DNA of 64,000 nt from contig CADCKR010000001.1 in the NCBI GenBank assembly GCA_902802105.1, forward strand, positions 33,222 to 97,221. The letters are read 5' to 3'. The stretch comes from an uncultured Ruminococcus sp. (GTDB lineage Bacteria > Bacillota > Clostridia > Oscillospirales > Acutalibacteraceae). Below, in pieces: positions 8,841 through 17,031 of this stretch (position 1 is its first letter; each line of letters starts with the position of its first letter). The notes below the pieces were generated by a model. It saw only the letters and a program-made list of their open reading frames with translations. It searched no databases and was not told the origin of the DNA. Made by a program: the position numbers and the translations under genes.

Positions 8841-9857
8841 TTATTTCGCAACATAGCCGATCTTCTTCATCACCTTGTCGAGTGTGCGCTGTGAAAGCCT
8901 GAGAGCAAATTCGGCGCTCTTTCTGTACTGCTCAACAAGATAATCCTTGTTGTTGATGTAATCGTTGAATTTTTCCTGTATCGGTCTTACCGTTTCAACA
9001 ACAGCTTCACCTACTGCGGTCTTGAAATCGCCGTAGCCCTTGCCTTCAAATTCAGCCGCGATCTCATCCTCAGTCTTGCCGGTAACTGCGCTCATTATGC
9101 CGATCAGGTTGTTTATGCCGTCCTTGCCCTCGCCGACCCTTACAACAGCCTCGGAATCGGTTACTGCCCTCTTGAATTTCTTCATTATCACTTCGGGCTT
9201 ATCAAGCACGGCCACCCATGCGTTCACATTTTCGTCAGACTTCGACATCTTCTTTGTGGGATCCTGCAATGACATTACCTTTGCGCCCACCTTGCCTATG
9301 TATGCATCCGGGATCTTGAAAGTATTGCCGTAAATGCCGTTAAAGCGCTCGGCTATGTTCCTGGTAAGCTCAAGGTGCTGCTTCTGGTCAATGCCGATCG
9401 GTACAAGGTCAGCCTGATAGAGCAGGATATCCGCAGCCATAAGAGAAGGATAGGTGAAAAGTCCTGCGTTTATGTTGTCGGCGTGCTTTAAGGATTTATC
9501 CTTGAACTGTGTCATTCTTGAAAGCTCACCAAACTGTGTGTAGCAGTTCAGCACCCATGCTAACTCTGCGTGTGTGTGAACATGGCTCTGTATAAAAAAC
9601 GGACTTTTATCGGGGTCGATACCGCAGGCAAGAAACAGCGCATAAGCATTGAGTATGTTCTGACGGAACGCCTTCGGGTCCTGACGGACGGTTATAGCGT
9701 GAAGGTCTGCAACAGCATAGATACAGTTGTATTCATCCTGGAGCTTTACCCAGTTGCGCAGTGCGCCGAGATAGTTGCCGAGAGTTATCGTTCCGCTCGG
9801 CTGTATAGCACTGAATATTACCTTTTTCTTTTCTTTGTTTTCAGCTGTTTCTGACAT
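8841..9857 (-). CDS. trpS: Tryptophan--tRNA ligase
   Basis: A 338-residue class I synthetase of normal bacterial length that charges tRNA-Trp. It shows the ATP-binding SGTITLGNYLGAL (HIGH-equivalent) near residue 20 and KKMSKSDEN (KMSKS loop) at about 203. Also visible are the Trp-site blocks DLHAITV and AADILLYQADLVPIG. The start codon overlaps the stop of the upstream aminotransferase by one base (TGATG), with AAAGGAGA upstream, so translation is probably coupled. There is no T-box in front of it, unlike many Firmicutes trpS genes. Confidence 0.97.
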   Translation of the reverse strand: MSETAENKEKKKVIFSAIQPSGTITLGNYLGALRNWVKLQDEYNCIYAVADLHAITVRQDPKAFRQNILNAYALFLACGIDPDKSPFFIQSHVHTHAELAWVLNCYTQFGELSRMTQFKDKSLKHADNINAGLFTYPSLMAADILLYQADLVPIGIDQKQHLELTRNIAERFNGIYGNTFKIPDAYIGKVGAKVMSLQDPTKKMSKSDENVNAWVAVLDKPEVIMKKFKRAVTDSEAVVRVGEGKDGINNLIGIMSAVTGKTEDEIAAEFEGKGYGDFKTAVGEAVVETVRPIQEKFNDYINNKDYLVEQYRKSAEFALRLSQRTLDKVMKKIGYVAK

Positions 9858-11047
9858 CAGAGTATCTCCTTTGCAAGTTCACCAAGTATTTTTATTCCCT
9901 TTTCAAGCTGCTCATCCGTTGGTGTTGAGAAGTTTATCCTGAAAGAGCTGCACTGCTCGCCTTCATCTGTAAGGAAAGCATTTCCGGGAACAACGCACAC
10001 CTTCCTGAGCACTGCCTGCTTGCAGAAATCAAGCATATCCGCGCCGCCGGGCAGCCTGCACCAAATGAAGAGACCGCCCTCTATGGGCTGATATGTTATC
10101 TTGTTAGGCACAAGATATTTGTCCAGAAGCTCCATACAGAATGCAGCCTTCTTGCGGTAGATCTCACGAAGACCTTTCAGGTGTCCGGCAAAATCGTACT
10201 CTGTCATAAATCTGTGAGCGACCATCTGCGCCCATGTGTTGGTGTGAACGTCTTCGCCCTGCTTGCATACTACCATTTTTGCGACAACGGGCTTCGGAGC
10301 GATAACGTAGCCAAGACGCATACCCGGTGAGAGTATCTTTGAGAAGGAGCCTGCATAAACAACTATGCCGTCCTCGTCAAATGACTTGATAGGCGCAACA
10401 TTCTCTCCGCTGATGCGCAGCTCGCCATAGGGATTGTCTTCAAGTATCATAACGCCGTACTTCTTTGCAAGCTCATATATAGCCTTTCTCTTTTCAAGGC
10501 TTGTGGTAACGCCTGAAGGATTCTGGAAATTCGATATAATATAGATGAAACGTACATTCTTTTCGTTTTTGAGCGCACTTTCAAGAGCTTCAAGGTTCAT
10601 TCCGTCAGGCTCCAGCGGTATGCCGCAAAGACGCGCATTGTATGAACGGAAGGAGTTGAGCGAACCGATAAAGCTCGGAGCCTCGCAGATGACCGTGTCG
10701 CCCTCGTTTACCATAGACTTCGTGAGCAGATCCATGACCTGCTGTGCACCTGATGTTATGATAAGATCGTCAAAATCTCTGCCGACATTATATTCGTTCT
10801 TCATAAACTCTCCTACAGTCCTGCGCAGAGGAGGATATCCCTCTGTAAAACTGTACTGGAGAGCTGCCACAGGCTCCTCGTTGAGTATCTTGTTTGATAT
10901 CTCGGCTATTGCCTGTATCGGAAAGGCTTCGGGCGCAGGGTTGCCTGCCGAAAGAGATACGACCGTCGGGTCAGCCGCATACTTGAATATTTCTCTGATC
11001 GCAGACGGTTTGAGTGTTTTTACTCTGTCAGAAACGATATATTCCAT
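9857..11047 (-). CDS. PLP-dependent class I/II aminotransferase (2-aminoadipate/aromatic type)
   Basis: A 396-residue fold-type I aminotransferase. The PLP lysine is in SFSKILSPGMRLGY; NPSGVT and LEDNPYGEL (the cofactor-binding Asp-Asn-Pro-Tyr region) are clear, as is the C-terminal FRINFS Arg that binds the substrate carboxylate. It resembles the LysN/ARO8-like group, which accepts 2-aminoadipate, aromatic and branched amino acids; the exact substrate cannot be read. It is the first gene of an operon with trpS, which would fit an aromatic or tryptophan link but does not prove it. The promoter at 11083-11111 has a palindrome in its spacer. Confidence 0.88.
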   Translation of the reverse strand: MEYIVSDRVKTLKPSAIREIFKYAADPTVVSLSAGNPAPEAFPIQAIAEISNKILNEEPVAALQYSFTEGYPPLRRTVGEFMKNEYNVGRDFDDLIITSGAQQVMDLLTKSMVNEGDTVICEAPSFIGSLNSFRSYNARLCGIPLEPDGMNLEALESALKNEKNVRFIYIISNFQNPSGVTTSLEKRKAIYELAKKYGVMILEDNPYGELRISGENVAPIKSFDEDGIVVYAGSFSKILSPGMRLGYVIAPKPVVAKMVVCKQGEDVHTNTWAQMVAHRFMTEYDFAGHLKGLREIYRKKAAFCMELLDKYLVPNKITYQPIEGGLFIWCRLPGGADMLDFCKQAVLRKVCVVPGNAFLTDEGEQCSSFRINFSTPTDEQLEKGIKILGELAKEIL

Positions 11048-11082
11048 GATGATTACTTCCTTTACAGATAGATTTCCTGTTC

Positions 11083-11111
11083 ATTTTAGCACATTTGATC
11101 AAAGTGTGCAA
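11083..11111 (-). promoter_or_regulatory. Promoter and possible operator of the aminotransferase-trpS operon
   Basis: On the minus strand TTGCAC (11106-11111) and TAAAAT (11083-11088) are 17 bp apart. The spacer holds a perfect TTTGATCAAA palindrome flanked by GCACA and TGTGC half-sites, a typical place for a repressor to bind. Confidence 0.65.
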
Positions 11112-11161
11112 CTGTCATAAGAATATTTATTTTACTTATCCGGCAATATCTGCAAAAAATA

Positions 11162-11190
11162 TTGTAAACGGAAAAGAATTGGTGTATAAT
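11162..11190 (+). promoter_or_regulatory. Promoter of the aldolase-like gene
   Basis: TTGTAA (11162-11167) and TATAAT (11185-11190) are separated by 17 bp, 55 bp before the start codon. Confidence 0.75.
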
Positions 11191-11245
11191 TGTCAGTGCT
11201 ATATCATTCGATCATCTGAATGAACACGGCAAGGAGGAATAAAAA

Positions 11246-12223
11246 ATGTTAAAAAAAGGTGAGCTTGTCTCTTTCCGACCGGATATCAAGGTCGTAGACT
11301 GCACTCTGAGGGACGGCGGTCTTGTAAACAGCTTTTTCTTTACGGATGATTTCGTAAAGGATCTCTATCAGGCAAACATAAAGTCCGGCATAGACTACAT
11401 GGAATTCGGCTACAAGGCGTCCAAAGAGCAGTTTGACACAAGCAAGTTCGGCAAGTGGAAATTCTGCGATGATCAGGATATCATCGACGTTGTAGGCGAC
11501 AATGACACAGGCCTGAAAATTTCAGTAATGGCAGACGTTGGCAGAACAGACTTCCGCAGGGATATCTGTGACAAGGCAAACAGCCCTATCGACATGGTGC
11601 GTGTGGCTACTTATATCAACACCATCCCGTCTGCGCTTGAGATAGTTGAATACTGCAGCAAAAAGGGCTACGAAACCACAATAAACATAATGGCTGTATC
11701 AAAGTCAAACGATATGGACCTTGACGATGCTCTCGAACTCATCGGCAGGAGCTGCGTTGATACTATATACATAGTAGACAGCTACGGCTCGCTTTATCCT
11801 GAGCAGATGCGCAGGCTTGCCGAAAAATATCTGAACATTGCAGACAAATACGGCAAGAATATCGGCATCCACGCCCACAACAATCAGCAGCTTGCATTTG
11901 CAAATACCATTGAAACACTGACTATGGGCGTCAGCTATCTTGATTCAACGGTAAGCAGTCTTGGCAGAGGCGCAGGCAACTGCCCGACAGAGCTTCTCCT
12001 CGGCTTCCTGAAAAACCCGAAGTATCACATTTCACCGCTGCTGAAATTCATCGAGCAGCACATTACCAAGCTGAAGGAGGAGGGCTTGATCTGGGGATAT
12101 GATATCCCCTATCTTTTGACAGGCCGTTTTAACCAGCACCCGAGAGATGCTATCCAGTTTATGAAGGAAGGCAGAACAGACTACAAGGATTTCTATCATT
12201 TCCTGTACGATAAGGAAATATGA
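11246..12223 (+). CDS. HMG-CoA lyase/4-hydroxy-2-oxovalerate aldolase-like enzyme
   Basis: A 325-residue DRE-TIM metallolyase-like barrel. The family motif appears as VVDCTLRDGG at about 11-20 (metal and general-base Asp-Arg pair). The metal-binding IHAHNN is at about 210-215, and the glycine-rich GRGAGNCPTE loop follows. Such aldolase-catalytic-domain proteins occur in surface polysaccharide or acyl-CoA metabolism, but there is no aldehyde dehydrogenase partner here, so the substrate is unknown. ATG 11246 is preceded by AAGGAGG. It has its own promoter and terminator. Confidence 0.82.
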   Translation: MLKKGELVSFRPDIKVVDCTLRDGGLVNSFFFTDDFVKDLYQANIKSGIDYMEFGYKASKEQFDTSKFGKWKFCDDQDIIDVVGDNDTGLKISVMADVGRTDFRRDICDKANSPIDMVRVATYINTIPSALEIVEYCSKKGYETTINIMAVSKSNDMDLDDALELIGRSCVDTIYIVDSYGSLYPEQMRRLAEKYLNIADKYGKNIGIHAHNNQQLAFANTIETLTMGVSYLDSTVSSLGRGAGNCPTELLLGFLKNPKYHISPLLKFIEQHITKLKEEGLIWGYDIPYLLTGRFNQHPRDAIQFMKEGRTDYKDFYHFLYDKEI

Positions 12224-12234
12224 TACATCCTGTG

Positions 12235-12312
12235 GCTGACGCGCCGGGCTCCGCACGGAAAACAGTTCTGCGCGGCAGGCTGCACGGGGGAAATTCTTCC
12301 CAAAACCGCCGA
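12235..12312. repeat. GGAAATCAATTTT-family core sequence, degenerate copy
   Basis: The core GCACGGGG...CTTCCCAAAACCGCCGAATC matches the interior of the copies at 16177, 40123, 52715 and 58496, but recognisable terminal repeats are missing. No gene lies in 12224-12469; the gap holds this core, a terminator and a palindromic repeat. Confidence 0.5.
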
Positions 12313-12320
12313 ATCATGTC

Positions 12321-12364
12321 AAAAAAGGCCAGTGACCGACTTATCGGGATCACTGACCTTTTTG
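12321..12364 (+). terminator. Intrinsic terminator after the aldolase-like gene
   Basis: Arms AAAGGCCAGTGA and TCACTGACCTTT (one G-T wobble) are followed by a T-run. Confidence 0.85.
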
Positions 12365-12386
12365 TTATCTGACAGGCCTGATATTC

Positions 12387-12470
12387 ATACTAATACCTAA
12401 CAAAAAACAGACAATTTTTGCGGAAATCATCCTCGCAAACCTAAGTCTGCTTTTTATCAGGAATTAGTAT
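12387..12470. repeat. ATACTAATACC palindromic repeat, copy 2
   Basis: It has the same ends as copy 1 (ATACTAATACCTAAC to GGAATTAGTAT) and a longer central hairpin in which TTTTTGCGG and CGCAAACC can pair inside CAGAC/GTCTG. It lies exactly between the convergent aldolase-like gene and mrp, and its end touches the mrp stop codon. Confidence 0.75.
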
Positions 12471-13306
12471 CAGATCTTCAAAAGAGCCTCTATCTTCTTT
12501 GCTGCTTCCTCTGCTTCGGGATTCAGCACACCCTCGATCTTGCCGCTGTCACAGGCGGCAGAATTTTTTGCATCTATCGGCAGTCTGCCCAGAATATCCA
12601 GACCGTACTCCTTGGCTATCTCCTCAAGCTTGCTCTCGCCAAAGGGATAATGCTTCTTTCCGCAGTCGGGACATACAAAGCAGCTCATGTTCTCGATTAT
12701 GCCAAGTATCGGAATGTTCATCATCTGAGCCATCTTTACAGCCTTCTCAACGATCATCGACACAAGCTCCTGCGGAGAAGTCACAATTATAATGCCGTCC
12801 AGCGGCAATGACTGGAATATCGTCAGCGGCACGTCACCTGTTCCGGGCGGCATATCCACGAACATATAGTCAACATCATTCCAGTATACCTCAGACCAGA
12901 ACTGCTTTACCGTTCCGGCAAGTATCGGGCCTCTCCAGATCACCGGATCGCTCTCGTTTTCAAGCAGCAGGTTTACTGACATGATGTCGATTCCCGAATG
13001 TGTGGTCACGGGAAGTATTCCCTTTTCTGAGCCGAAAGCCTTTTCCTTGTTTATACCGAAAGCCTTTGGTATTGAGGGGCCTGTAAGGTCTGCATCGAGT
13101 ATCGCAGCATGATATCCCATCCTGCTGAACATTACAGCCATGAGTGAGGTAACTGTCGATTTGCCGACACCTCCCTTGCCGCTTACAACACCAATAACCT
13201 TTTTAACTGAGCTGTACTGGTTCAGCTTCTCTGTCAGATCCTGCGGTTCGTTCCTTGAAGAACAGTTCTCTCCGCAGGTCGAACAATCGTGTGTACATTC
13301 CGCCAT
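12470..13306 (-). CDS. mrp: Mrp/NBP35-family iron-sulfur cluster carrier ATPase
   Basis: A 278-residue cytoplasmic P-loop ATPase that carries and delivers iron-sulfur clusters. The deviant Walker A is VVSGKGGVGKST at about 38-49; DADLTGPS and the Mrp hallmark DMPPGTGD follow. The N-terminus has four Cys (C4, C8, C11, C15) and a later pair CFVCPDC has the CXXC that bridges a cluster in Mrp dimers. I start at ATG 13306 because AAAGGAGA is 9 nt upstream; a longer frame of 20 codons lacks a ribosome site. Confidence 0.94.
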   Translation of the reverse strand: MAECTHDCSTCGENCSSRNEPQDLTEKLNQYSSVKKVIGVVSGKGGVGKSTVTSLMAVMFSRMGYHAAILDADLTGPSIPKAFGINKEKAFGSEKGILPVTTHSGIDIMSVNLLLENESDPVIWRGPILAGTVKQFWSEVYWNDVDYMFVDMPPGTGDVPLTIFQSLPLDGIIIVTSPQELVSMIVEKAVKMAQMMNIPILGIIENMSCFVCPDCGKKHYPFGESKLEEIAKEYGLDILGRLPIDAKNSAACDSGKIEGVLNPEAEEAAKKIEALLKI

Positions 13307-13398
13307 TTGTTTTATCTCCTTTGTGGTTATTATTTTATCAGGGCTCTGCCCTGGATCCCGAAACATCTCTGCCGCCGGACGCTTCTCCTGCAGGTTTA

Positions 13399-14022
13399 TC
13401 AGATATCTCCGGCTTCTTCGCTTGCTTCGGCTGCGTCATCGGCATCGTTGTCGTCATATTCCGCTTCTTCGCTTGCTTCGGCTGCATCACCGGCATCGTT
13501 GTCGTCATATTCCGCTTCTTCGCTTGCTTCGGCTGCGTCATCGGCATCGTTGTCGTCATATTTCGCTTCTTCGCTTGCTGCCTGTGCTTCTGCATCTGCT
13601 GTCTTGTCAGAGCCGCCCTCACTGCGGTCAAGCTCATAGCCGCTGAGAAATGTATAGAGTATGCCATAGCCTAATATCACTCCTGCTATGCCTGTAACCT
13701 CACCGCGTGACGCAAGCTGCTCATGCAGCGGCATTCCGCTTACAGCAGAAGCCAATACAACGAACAGTGCCGGCAGCACCATAATTATGAGCGTTGCCGC
13801 AGAAAACCTGAAAACCTGCCTGCCGTCACCTACTCTGGTAGCATAGAAAAGAAGTCCGCCGAAAATCGCAAACACTAACGATACAAGCAGTATCCTTGCT
13901 GTTTCATTCTGTGAAAAGGAATCGTTTATCATTCCAAGAAAAAATGATGAACATACCATAAAAGCCGTCACAAGAAACGCAGAAAAGATAAGGTTCATCA
14001 CTTCGTTTTTGCTTTTCTTCAT
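13399..14022 (-). CDS. Four-helix membrane protein with acidic tandem-repeat tail
   Basis: A 207-residue protein. Four hydrophobic segments lie at about 10-30, 42-62, 73-95 and 108-127. The C-terminal 75 residues are acidic, Ala/Glu/Asp-rich and made of a 17-residue unit (EASEEAEYDDNDADDAA) in about 3.5 copies. The membrane part resembles DUF6773/YhdT-like hypothetical proteins; no function is assigned. ATG 14022 follows GGAGGA at about 10 nt. It lies between prmA and mrp on the same strand with about 100-bp gaps, so co-transcription is possible but unproven. Confidence 0.75.
   Translation of the reverse strand: MKKSKNEVMNLIFSAFLVTAFMVCSSFFLGMINDSFSQNETARILLVSLVFAIFGGLLFYATRVGDGRQVFRFSAATLIIMVLPALFVVLASAVSGMPLHEQLASRGEVTGIAGVILGYGILYTFLSGYELDRSEGGSDKTADAEAQAASEEAKYDDNDADDAAEASEEAEYDDNDAGDAAEASEEAEYDDNDADDAAEASEEAGDI
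13413..13580. repeat. 51-bp in-frame tandem repeat
   Basis: Units begin at 13413, 13464 and 13515, with a partial fourth from 13566. They are nearly identical in DNA as well as protein (one unit has Gly for Asp), indicating recent expansion or ongoing copy-number change. Confidence 0.9.
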
Positions 14023-14133
14023 AGATCATTGTCCTCCGGATAATTTATTATTCATTTTCGCTGTCAAAAATCAAGACAGCATAGCTATTATTTTATCATG
14101 TCAGGACAAATTATAATTCCTATAAAGAAATTA

Positions 14134-15054
14134 TCATGCTTTTTTCCTTGCTGCAAGGCAAAGCCATCCCTTTTCTTCATATCTGTCAATTATTTCAAGG
14201 CTTTCCGGCAGCCCGCGCAGCACATCATCAACACGCATATCAATTATACCGCTCATAATGTAGACTGTATTTTCATCCATGAATTTTTCGATATCGCCCG
14301 AAAGCATGATTATCGCATCGGCAACAATATTTGCAGTTATAATATCGTACTTGCCCTGAGCCTTCTCCGCAAGATTCCCGTGAATGCCTGTATATCTGTC
14401 GGCCACGTTGTTTCTCTCTGCGTTTTCCTTTGAGGACTTGACAGCAAGCTCGTCAATATCTATCCCGGTAGCGCTGCCCGCGCCAAGAAGAAGCGCCGCA
14501 ACAGACAGAATGCCGCTGCCGCAGCCTACATCAAGCATCCTTGCGCCCTTAAAGGTGTATTTTTCAAGTGCTTCAAGGCAAAGCCTTGTAGTTTCGTGAG
14601 TACCCGAACCAAAGGCGAGACCCGGCTCCAGATTGAGCACGATCCTGCCCTCCGGATCGTAATCATCCCTCCAGACAGGTCTTATAAGAAGCTTCCTGCC
14701 TATCTTGATAGGATTGAAATATTTCTTCCAGTTTTCAAGGCAGCCCTCAACATCGCACTTGTCGGCGATTATTTTATGCTCTATGCCCTCTGCATTAAGC
14801 CTTTCACGGATAAACGACACCGCCTCTGCGGGATTATCCGCAGGACTGATATATATGTGTATTTTTCCCTTGGTTCTGTCCTGCTTCAAAAGCTCCTCGT
14901 CTATCATGTCGATCTTGGCTATCTCCATTACCTCGTCCTCAAGCATTGAATAATCCTCGATGTAGATGCCGTATGGCACAGTCATCTGCGCAATATTCCC
15001 TGCCGTGTCGATATCTGGAGTATTGACCTCTACAATTATTTCCGTCCAATCCAT
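14134..15054 (-). CDS. prmA: Ribosomal protein L11 methyltransferase
   Basis: A 306-residue SAM-dependent methyltransferase that modifies L11. The N-terminal L11-recognition domain (about 1-125) begins DWTEIIVEV. The junction LEPGLAFGSGTHETTRL and the SAM-binding DVGCGSGILSVAA are typical PrmA blocks; TANIVAD is the NPPF-like motif IV of this family. It lies 4 bp downstream of the YtxH-like gene, in an operon that begins with tcdA. Confidence 0.95.
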   Translation of the reverse strand: MDWTEIIVEVNTPDIDTAGNIAQMTVPYGIYIEDYSMLEDEVMEIAKIDMIDEELLKQDRTKGKIHIYISPADNPAEAVSFIRERLNAEGIEHKIIADKCDVEGCLENWKKYFNPIKIGRKLLIRPVWRDDYDPEGRIVLNLEPGLAFGSGTHETTRLCLEALEKYTFKGARMLDVGCGSGILSVAALLLGAGSATGIDIDELAVKSSKENAERNNVADRYTGIHGNLAEKAQGKYDIITANIVADAIIMLSGDIEKFMDENTVYIMSGIIDMRVDDVLRGLPESLEIIDRYEEKGWLCLAARKKA

Positions 15055-15058
15055 ATAA

Positions 15059-15352
15059 TTATTCCTTTCCTGTTTCCTCTGTTTTTTCAGCTGCTCCGTC
15101 AGCCTTTACTTCCTCTGCCGATGCAGGTATGAGCTTATCCTTTTTCTTGGGACCGCCCTTGAAGGTTCTGTTCTTTGAACTGTCTATGCCGGCTATTTTC
15201 GGGCTGAACCATCTGCCGCTCGTACTGTTGTTGCTGCCTATCTTACAGTCGTGGAACTCTACCCCGCCCTTAACGGGTGACAAAATGAATCCTACTGCTG
15301 CTCCTGCAAGAAAAGCCGCTGCTGCTGCGAAAAACATAGTTGACTTGCTCAT
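15059..15352 (-). CDS. Small YtxH-like membrane-anchored protein
   Basis: A 97-residue protein with one N-terminal hydrophobic helix (about 7-25) running into GAAVGFILSPVKGG, the glycine-rich pattern of YtxH/gas-vesicle-like stress proteins. A Lys-rich middle and an acidic Glu/Lys tail follow. Function unknown. It sits 27 bp after tcdA and 4 bp before prmA. Confidence 0.7.
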   Translation of the reverse strand: MSKSTMFFAAAAAFLAGAAVGFILSPVKGGVEFHDCKIGSNNSTSGRWFSPKIAGIDSSKNRTFKGGPKKKDKLIPASAEEVKADGAAEKTEETGKE

Positions 15353-15379
15353 GAATATTACCTCCGTTTTGAATCTCTG

Positions 15380-16096
15380 TCATATTTTATTTTCTGAAAT
15401 ATCACGTATCACCTTTGATGCGATTATCAGACCGACTACGGACGGCACACAGGCATAGCTTGCCGGAACAGCCTTGCCGGAGACTTCATCCGTTACCGGC
15501 GCCGAAGGCTTCCGGGGCTCTTCTTTTGAGTACACCACCGCAAGCTTTTTTATGCCTCTTGCTTTCAGCTCACGCCGCATGACTCTTGCCAGCGGGCATA
15601 CAGAGGTGCTGTAAATATCCGCTATCTCAAATCGGGTCGGATCAAGCTTATTGCCTGCTCCCATTGATGATATCACCGGAACTCCCGCCCTTTCTGCCCT
15701 GACTATCAGCTCTGTTTTTGCGCTTACAGTGTCCACTGCATCAACAACATAGTCATACTGCGAAAAATCAAAGCTGTCTGCGTTTTCAGGAGTATAAAAG
15801 GTATTATAGATATGCACCTTTATATCCGGATTTATATCCCTTACCCTGAGTGCGGCCGCATCAGCCTTGTACATCCCGACAGTAGAACCAAGTGCGATTA
15901 TCTGCCTGTTGATATTGCTGACGCTTACCACGTCACGGTCAATAAGGTCAAGCTCGCCCACGCCGCTTCGTGCAAGAGCCTCAACTACATATCCTCCGAC
16001 ACCTCCGATGCCGAAAACAGCCACTCTTGCATCCGCAAGCCTTTTTAATCCGTCCGTTCCGATAAGCAGTTCAGTCCTTGAAAATCTTTCGTCCAT
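15380..16096 (-). CDS. tcdA: tRNA threonylcarbamoyladenosine dehydratase
   Basis: A 238-residue E1-like (MoeB/ThiF) ATPase that cyclises the t6A modification at position 37 of ANN-decoding tRNAs. It begins RFSRTELLIG, the usual TcdA start. The nucleotide loop GIGGVGGYVVEALARSGVG is at about 30-48; DRDVVSVSNINRQ and DAVDTVSAK are the ATP-binding and catalytic-region blocks, and MGAGNKLDPTRF is diagnostic of the TcdA/CsdL group. ATG 16096 follows GGAGTG. It is the first gene of tcdA-ytxH-like-prmA. Confidence 0.93.
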   Translation of the reverse strand: MDERFSRTELLIGTDGLKRLADARVAVFGIGGVGGYVVEALARSGVGELDLIDRDVVSVSNINRQIIALGSTVGMYKADAAALRVRDINPDIKVHIYNTFYTPENADSFDFSQYDYVVDAVDTVSAKTELIVRAERAGVPVISSMGAGNKLDPTRFEIADIYSTSVCPLARVMRRELKARGIKKLAVVYSKEEPRKPSAPVTDEVSGKAVPASYACVPSVVGLIIASKVIRDISENKI

Positions 16097-16126
16097 GATA
16101 CTTCACTCCATTTTGCTGCTATGTTA

Positions 16127-16155
16127 ATGTTAGCACAAAATATCTCTGAGGTCAA
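16127..16155 (-). promoter_or_regulatory. Promoter of the tcdA operon
   Basis: On the minus strand TTGACC (16150-16155) and TAACAT (16127-16132) are 17 bp apart, about 30 bp before the tcdA start. The repeat element at 16177 begins just upstream. Confidence 0.65.
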
Positions 16156-16176
16156 CCGTCTGAGAAACTGTCCAAA

Positions 16177-16323
16177 GGAAATCAATTTTGCGCCGGCAAG
16201 TTACACGGGGTTCCCTTCCTGAAACCGCTGAATTTTGATAATGGGCACGGGTGTTCAAAAGCTCCCGCTCCGCTTTCGGCTGGACTTTCATTTGAAAGTT
16301 CCCGGCGAAAATTGATTTCCGTG
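16177..16323. repeat. GGAAATCAATTTT-family element, best two-ended copy
   Basis: The left end GGAAATCAATTTTGCGCCGG and the inverted right end (GGAAATCAATTTTCGCCGG read from the other strand, then CGTG outward) differ by one base. The interior holds the family core (TTACACGGGG, CCGCTGAATTTT) and a small ACTTTCA/TGAAAGT hairpin. No open frame is present, so it is a non-autonomous MITE-like element. It lies between the divergent promoters of tcdA and GtrA. Confidence 0.85.
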
Positions 16324-16341
16324 AAAAGCCGCTATATTTTA

Positions 16342-16370
16342 TTGACAATTCCGGCTATTTGCATTAAAAT
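16342..16370 (+). promoter_or_regulatory. Promoter of the GtrA gene
   Basis: Consensus TTGACA (16342-16347) and TAAAAT (16365-16370) with 17-bp spacing, 44 bp before ATG 16414 and 19 bp after the repeat element ends. Confidence 0.8.
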
Positions 16371-16413
16371 GTTATTTGTATATTTGTGTTCATACGCAAG
16401 AGGAGTGTTGATA

Positions 16414-16947
16414 ATGAAGATAAAGGATTGGTTTATCGGTGATACAAGCAAAACATCCGTACAGTTTTTCAGGAGCCTTTTTGTAGGCGGCATCGCAACG
16501 ATCGCGGATATGGTCATTATGATACTCATCCGTGAGCTTCTTCATGTACCTGAGGGCGTTGCCGCAGTGTTCGGCTTCATCGTCGGACTTGCCGTGAATT
16601 ATATAGTATCCACCTACTGGGTCTTTGCCAAGGCAAAGGTCAAAAACCGCATAATCGACTTTATCGGCTTTGCCGTGATAGGAATAATCGGTCTCGGACT
16701 GACACAGCTCATCATAGAACCATTTTCTACGCTCGGAATGTTCGGCACAGGCTGGTTTGTTCAGTGGCAGATCTTCGGCGGACTGCTGCCGGCGGATAAG
16801 TATTATATTGTAGGAAAGGTGCTTGCCGTTGTCATAGTATATATGTGGAATTTCTTTGCCCGCAAGTTCATACTTTATCGTAAAGTCGAGGAAAAGGACA
16901 AGCCTGCCAAAAATGAGGAAACAGAAAAAACAGATACCGTCAGATAA
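16414..16947 (+). CDS. GtrA-family membrane protein
   Basis: A 177-residue protein with four transmembrane helices (about 18-40, 46-66, 81-103, 128-150). FFRSLFVGGIATIADM, VNYIVSTYWVF and VYMWNFFARKFILYR are typical of GtrA proteins, which are thought to move lipid-linked sugars across the membrane. ATG 16414 is chosen because GAGGAG lies 8 nt upstream; longer frames start in the promoter. It is first of a three-gene group with the FAD oxidoreductase and the polytopic glycosyltransferase. Confidence 0.9.
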   Translation: MKIKDWFIGDTSKTSVQFFRSLFVGGIATIADMVIMILIRELLHVPEGVAAVFGFIVGLAVNYIVSTYWVFAKAKVKNRIIDFIGFAVIGIIGLGLTQLIIEPFSTLGMFGTGWFVQWQIFGGLLPADKYYIVGKVLAVVIVYMWNFFARKFILYRKVEEKDKPAKNEETEKTDTVR

Positions 16948-17031
16948 AACCGGTGAGCATCCCTTTATCTGCCGCATAAAGCAGCAATAGTATAATACAC
17001 ATCAGACGATCTCACAGAGAGGATAAATAAA

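Noticed and set aside
13140-13674. Plus-strand frames over the mrp and tandem-repeat region
   Set aside because: Their Ser/Cys/Arg or Phe/Ala repeats are the antisense of the acidic 51-bp repeat and of mrp; no start signals.
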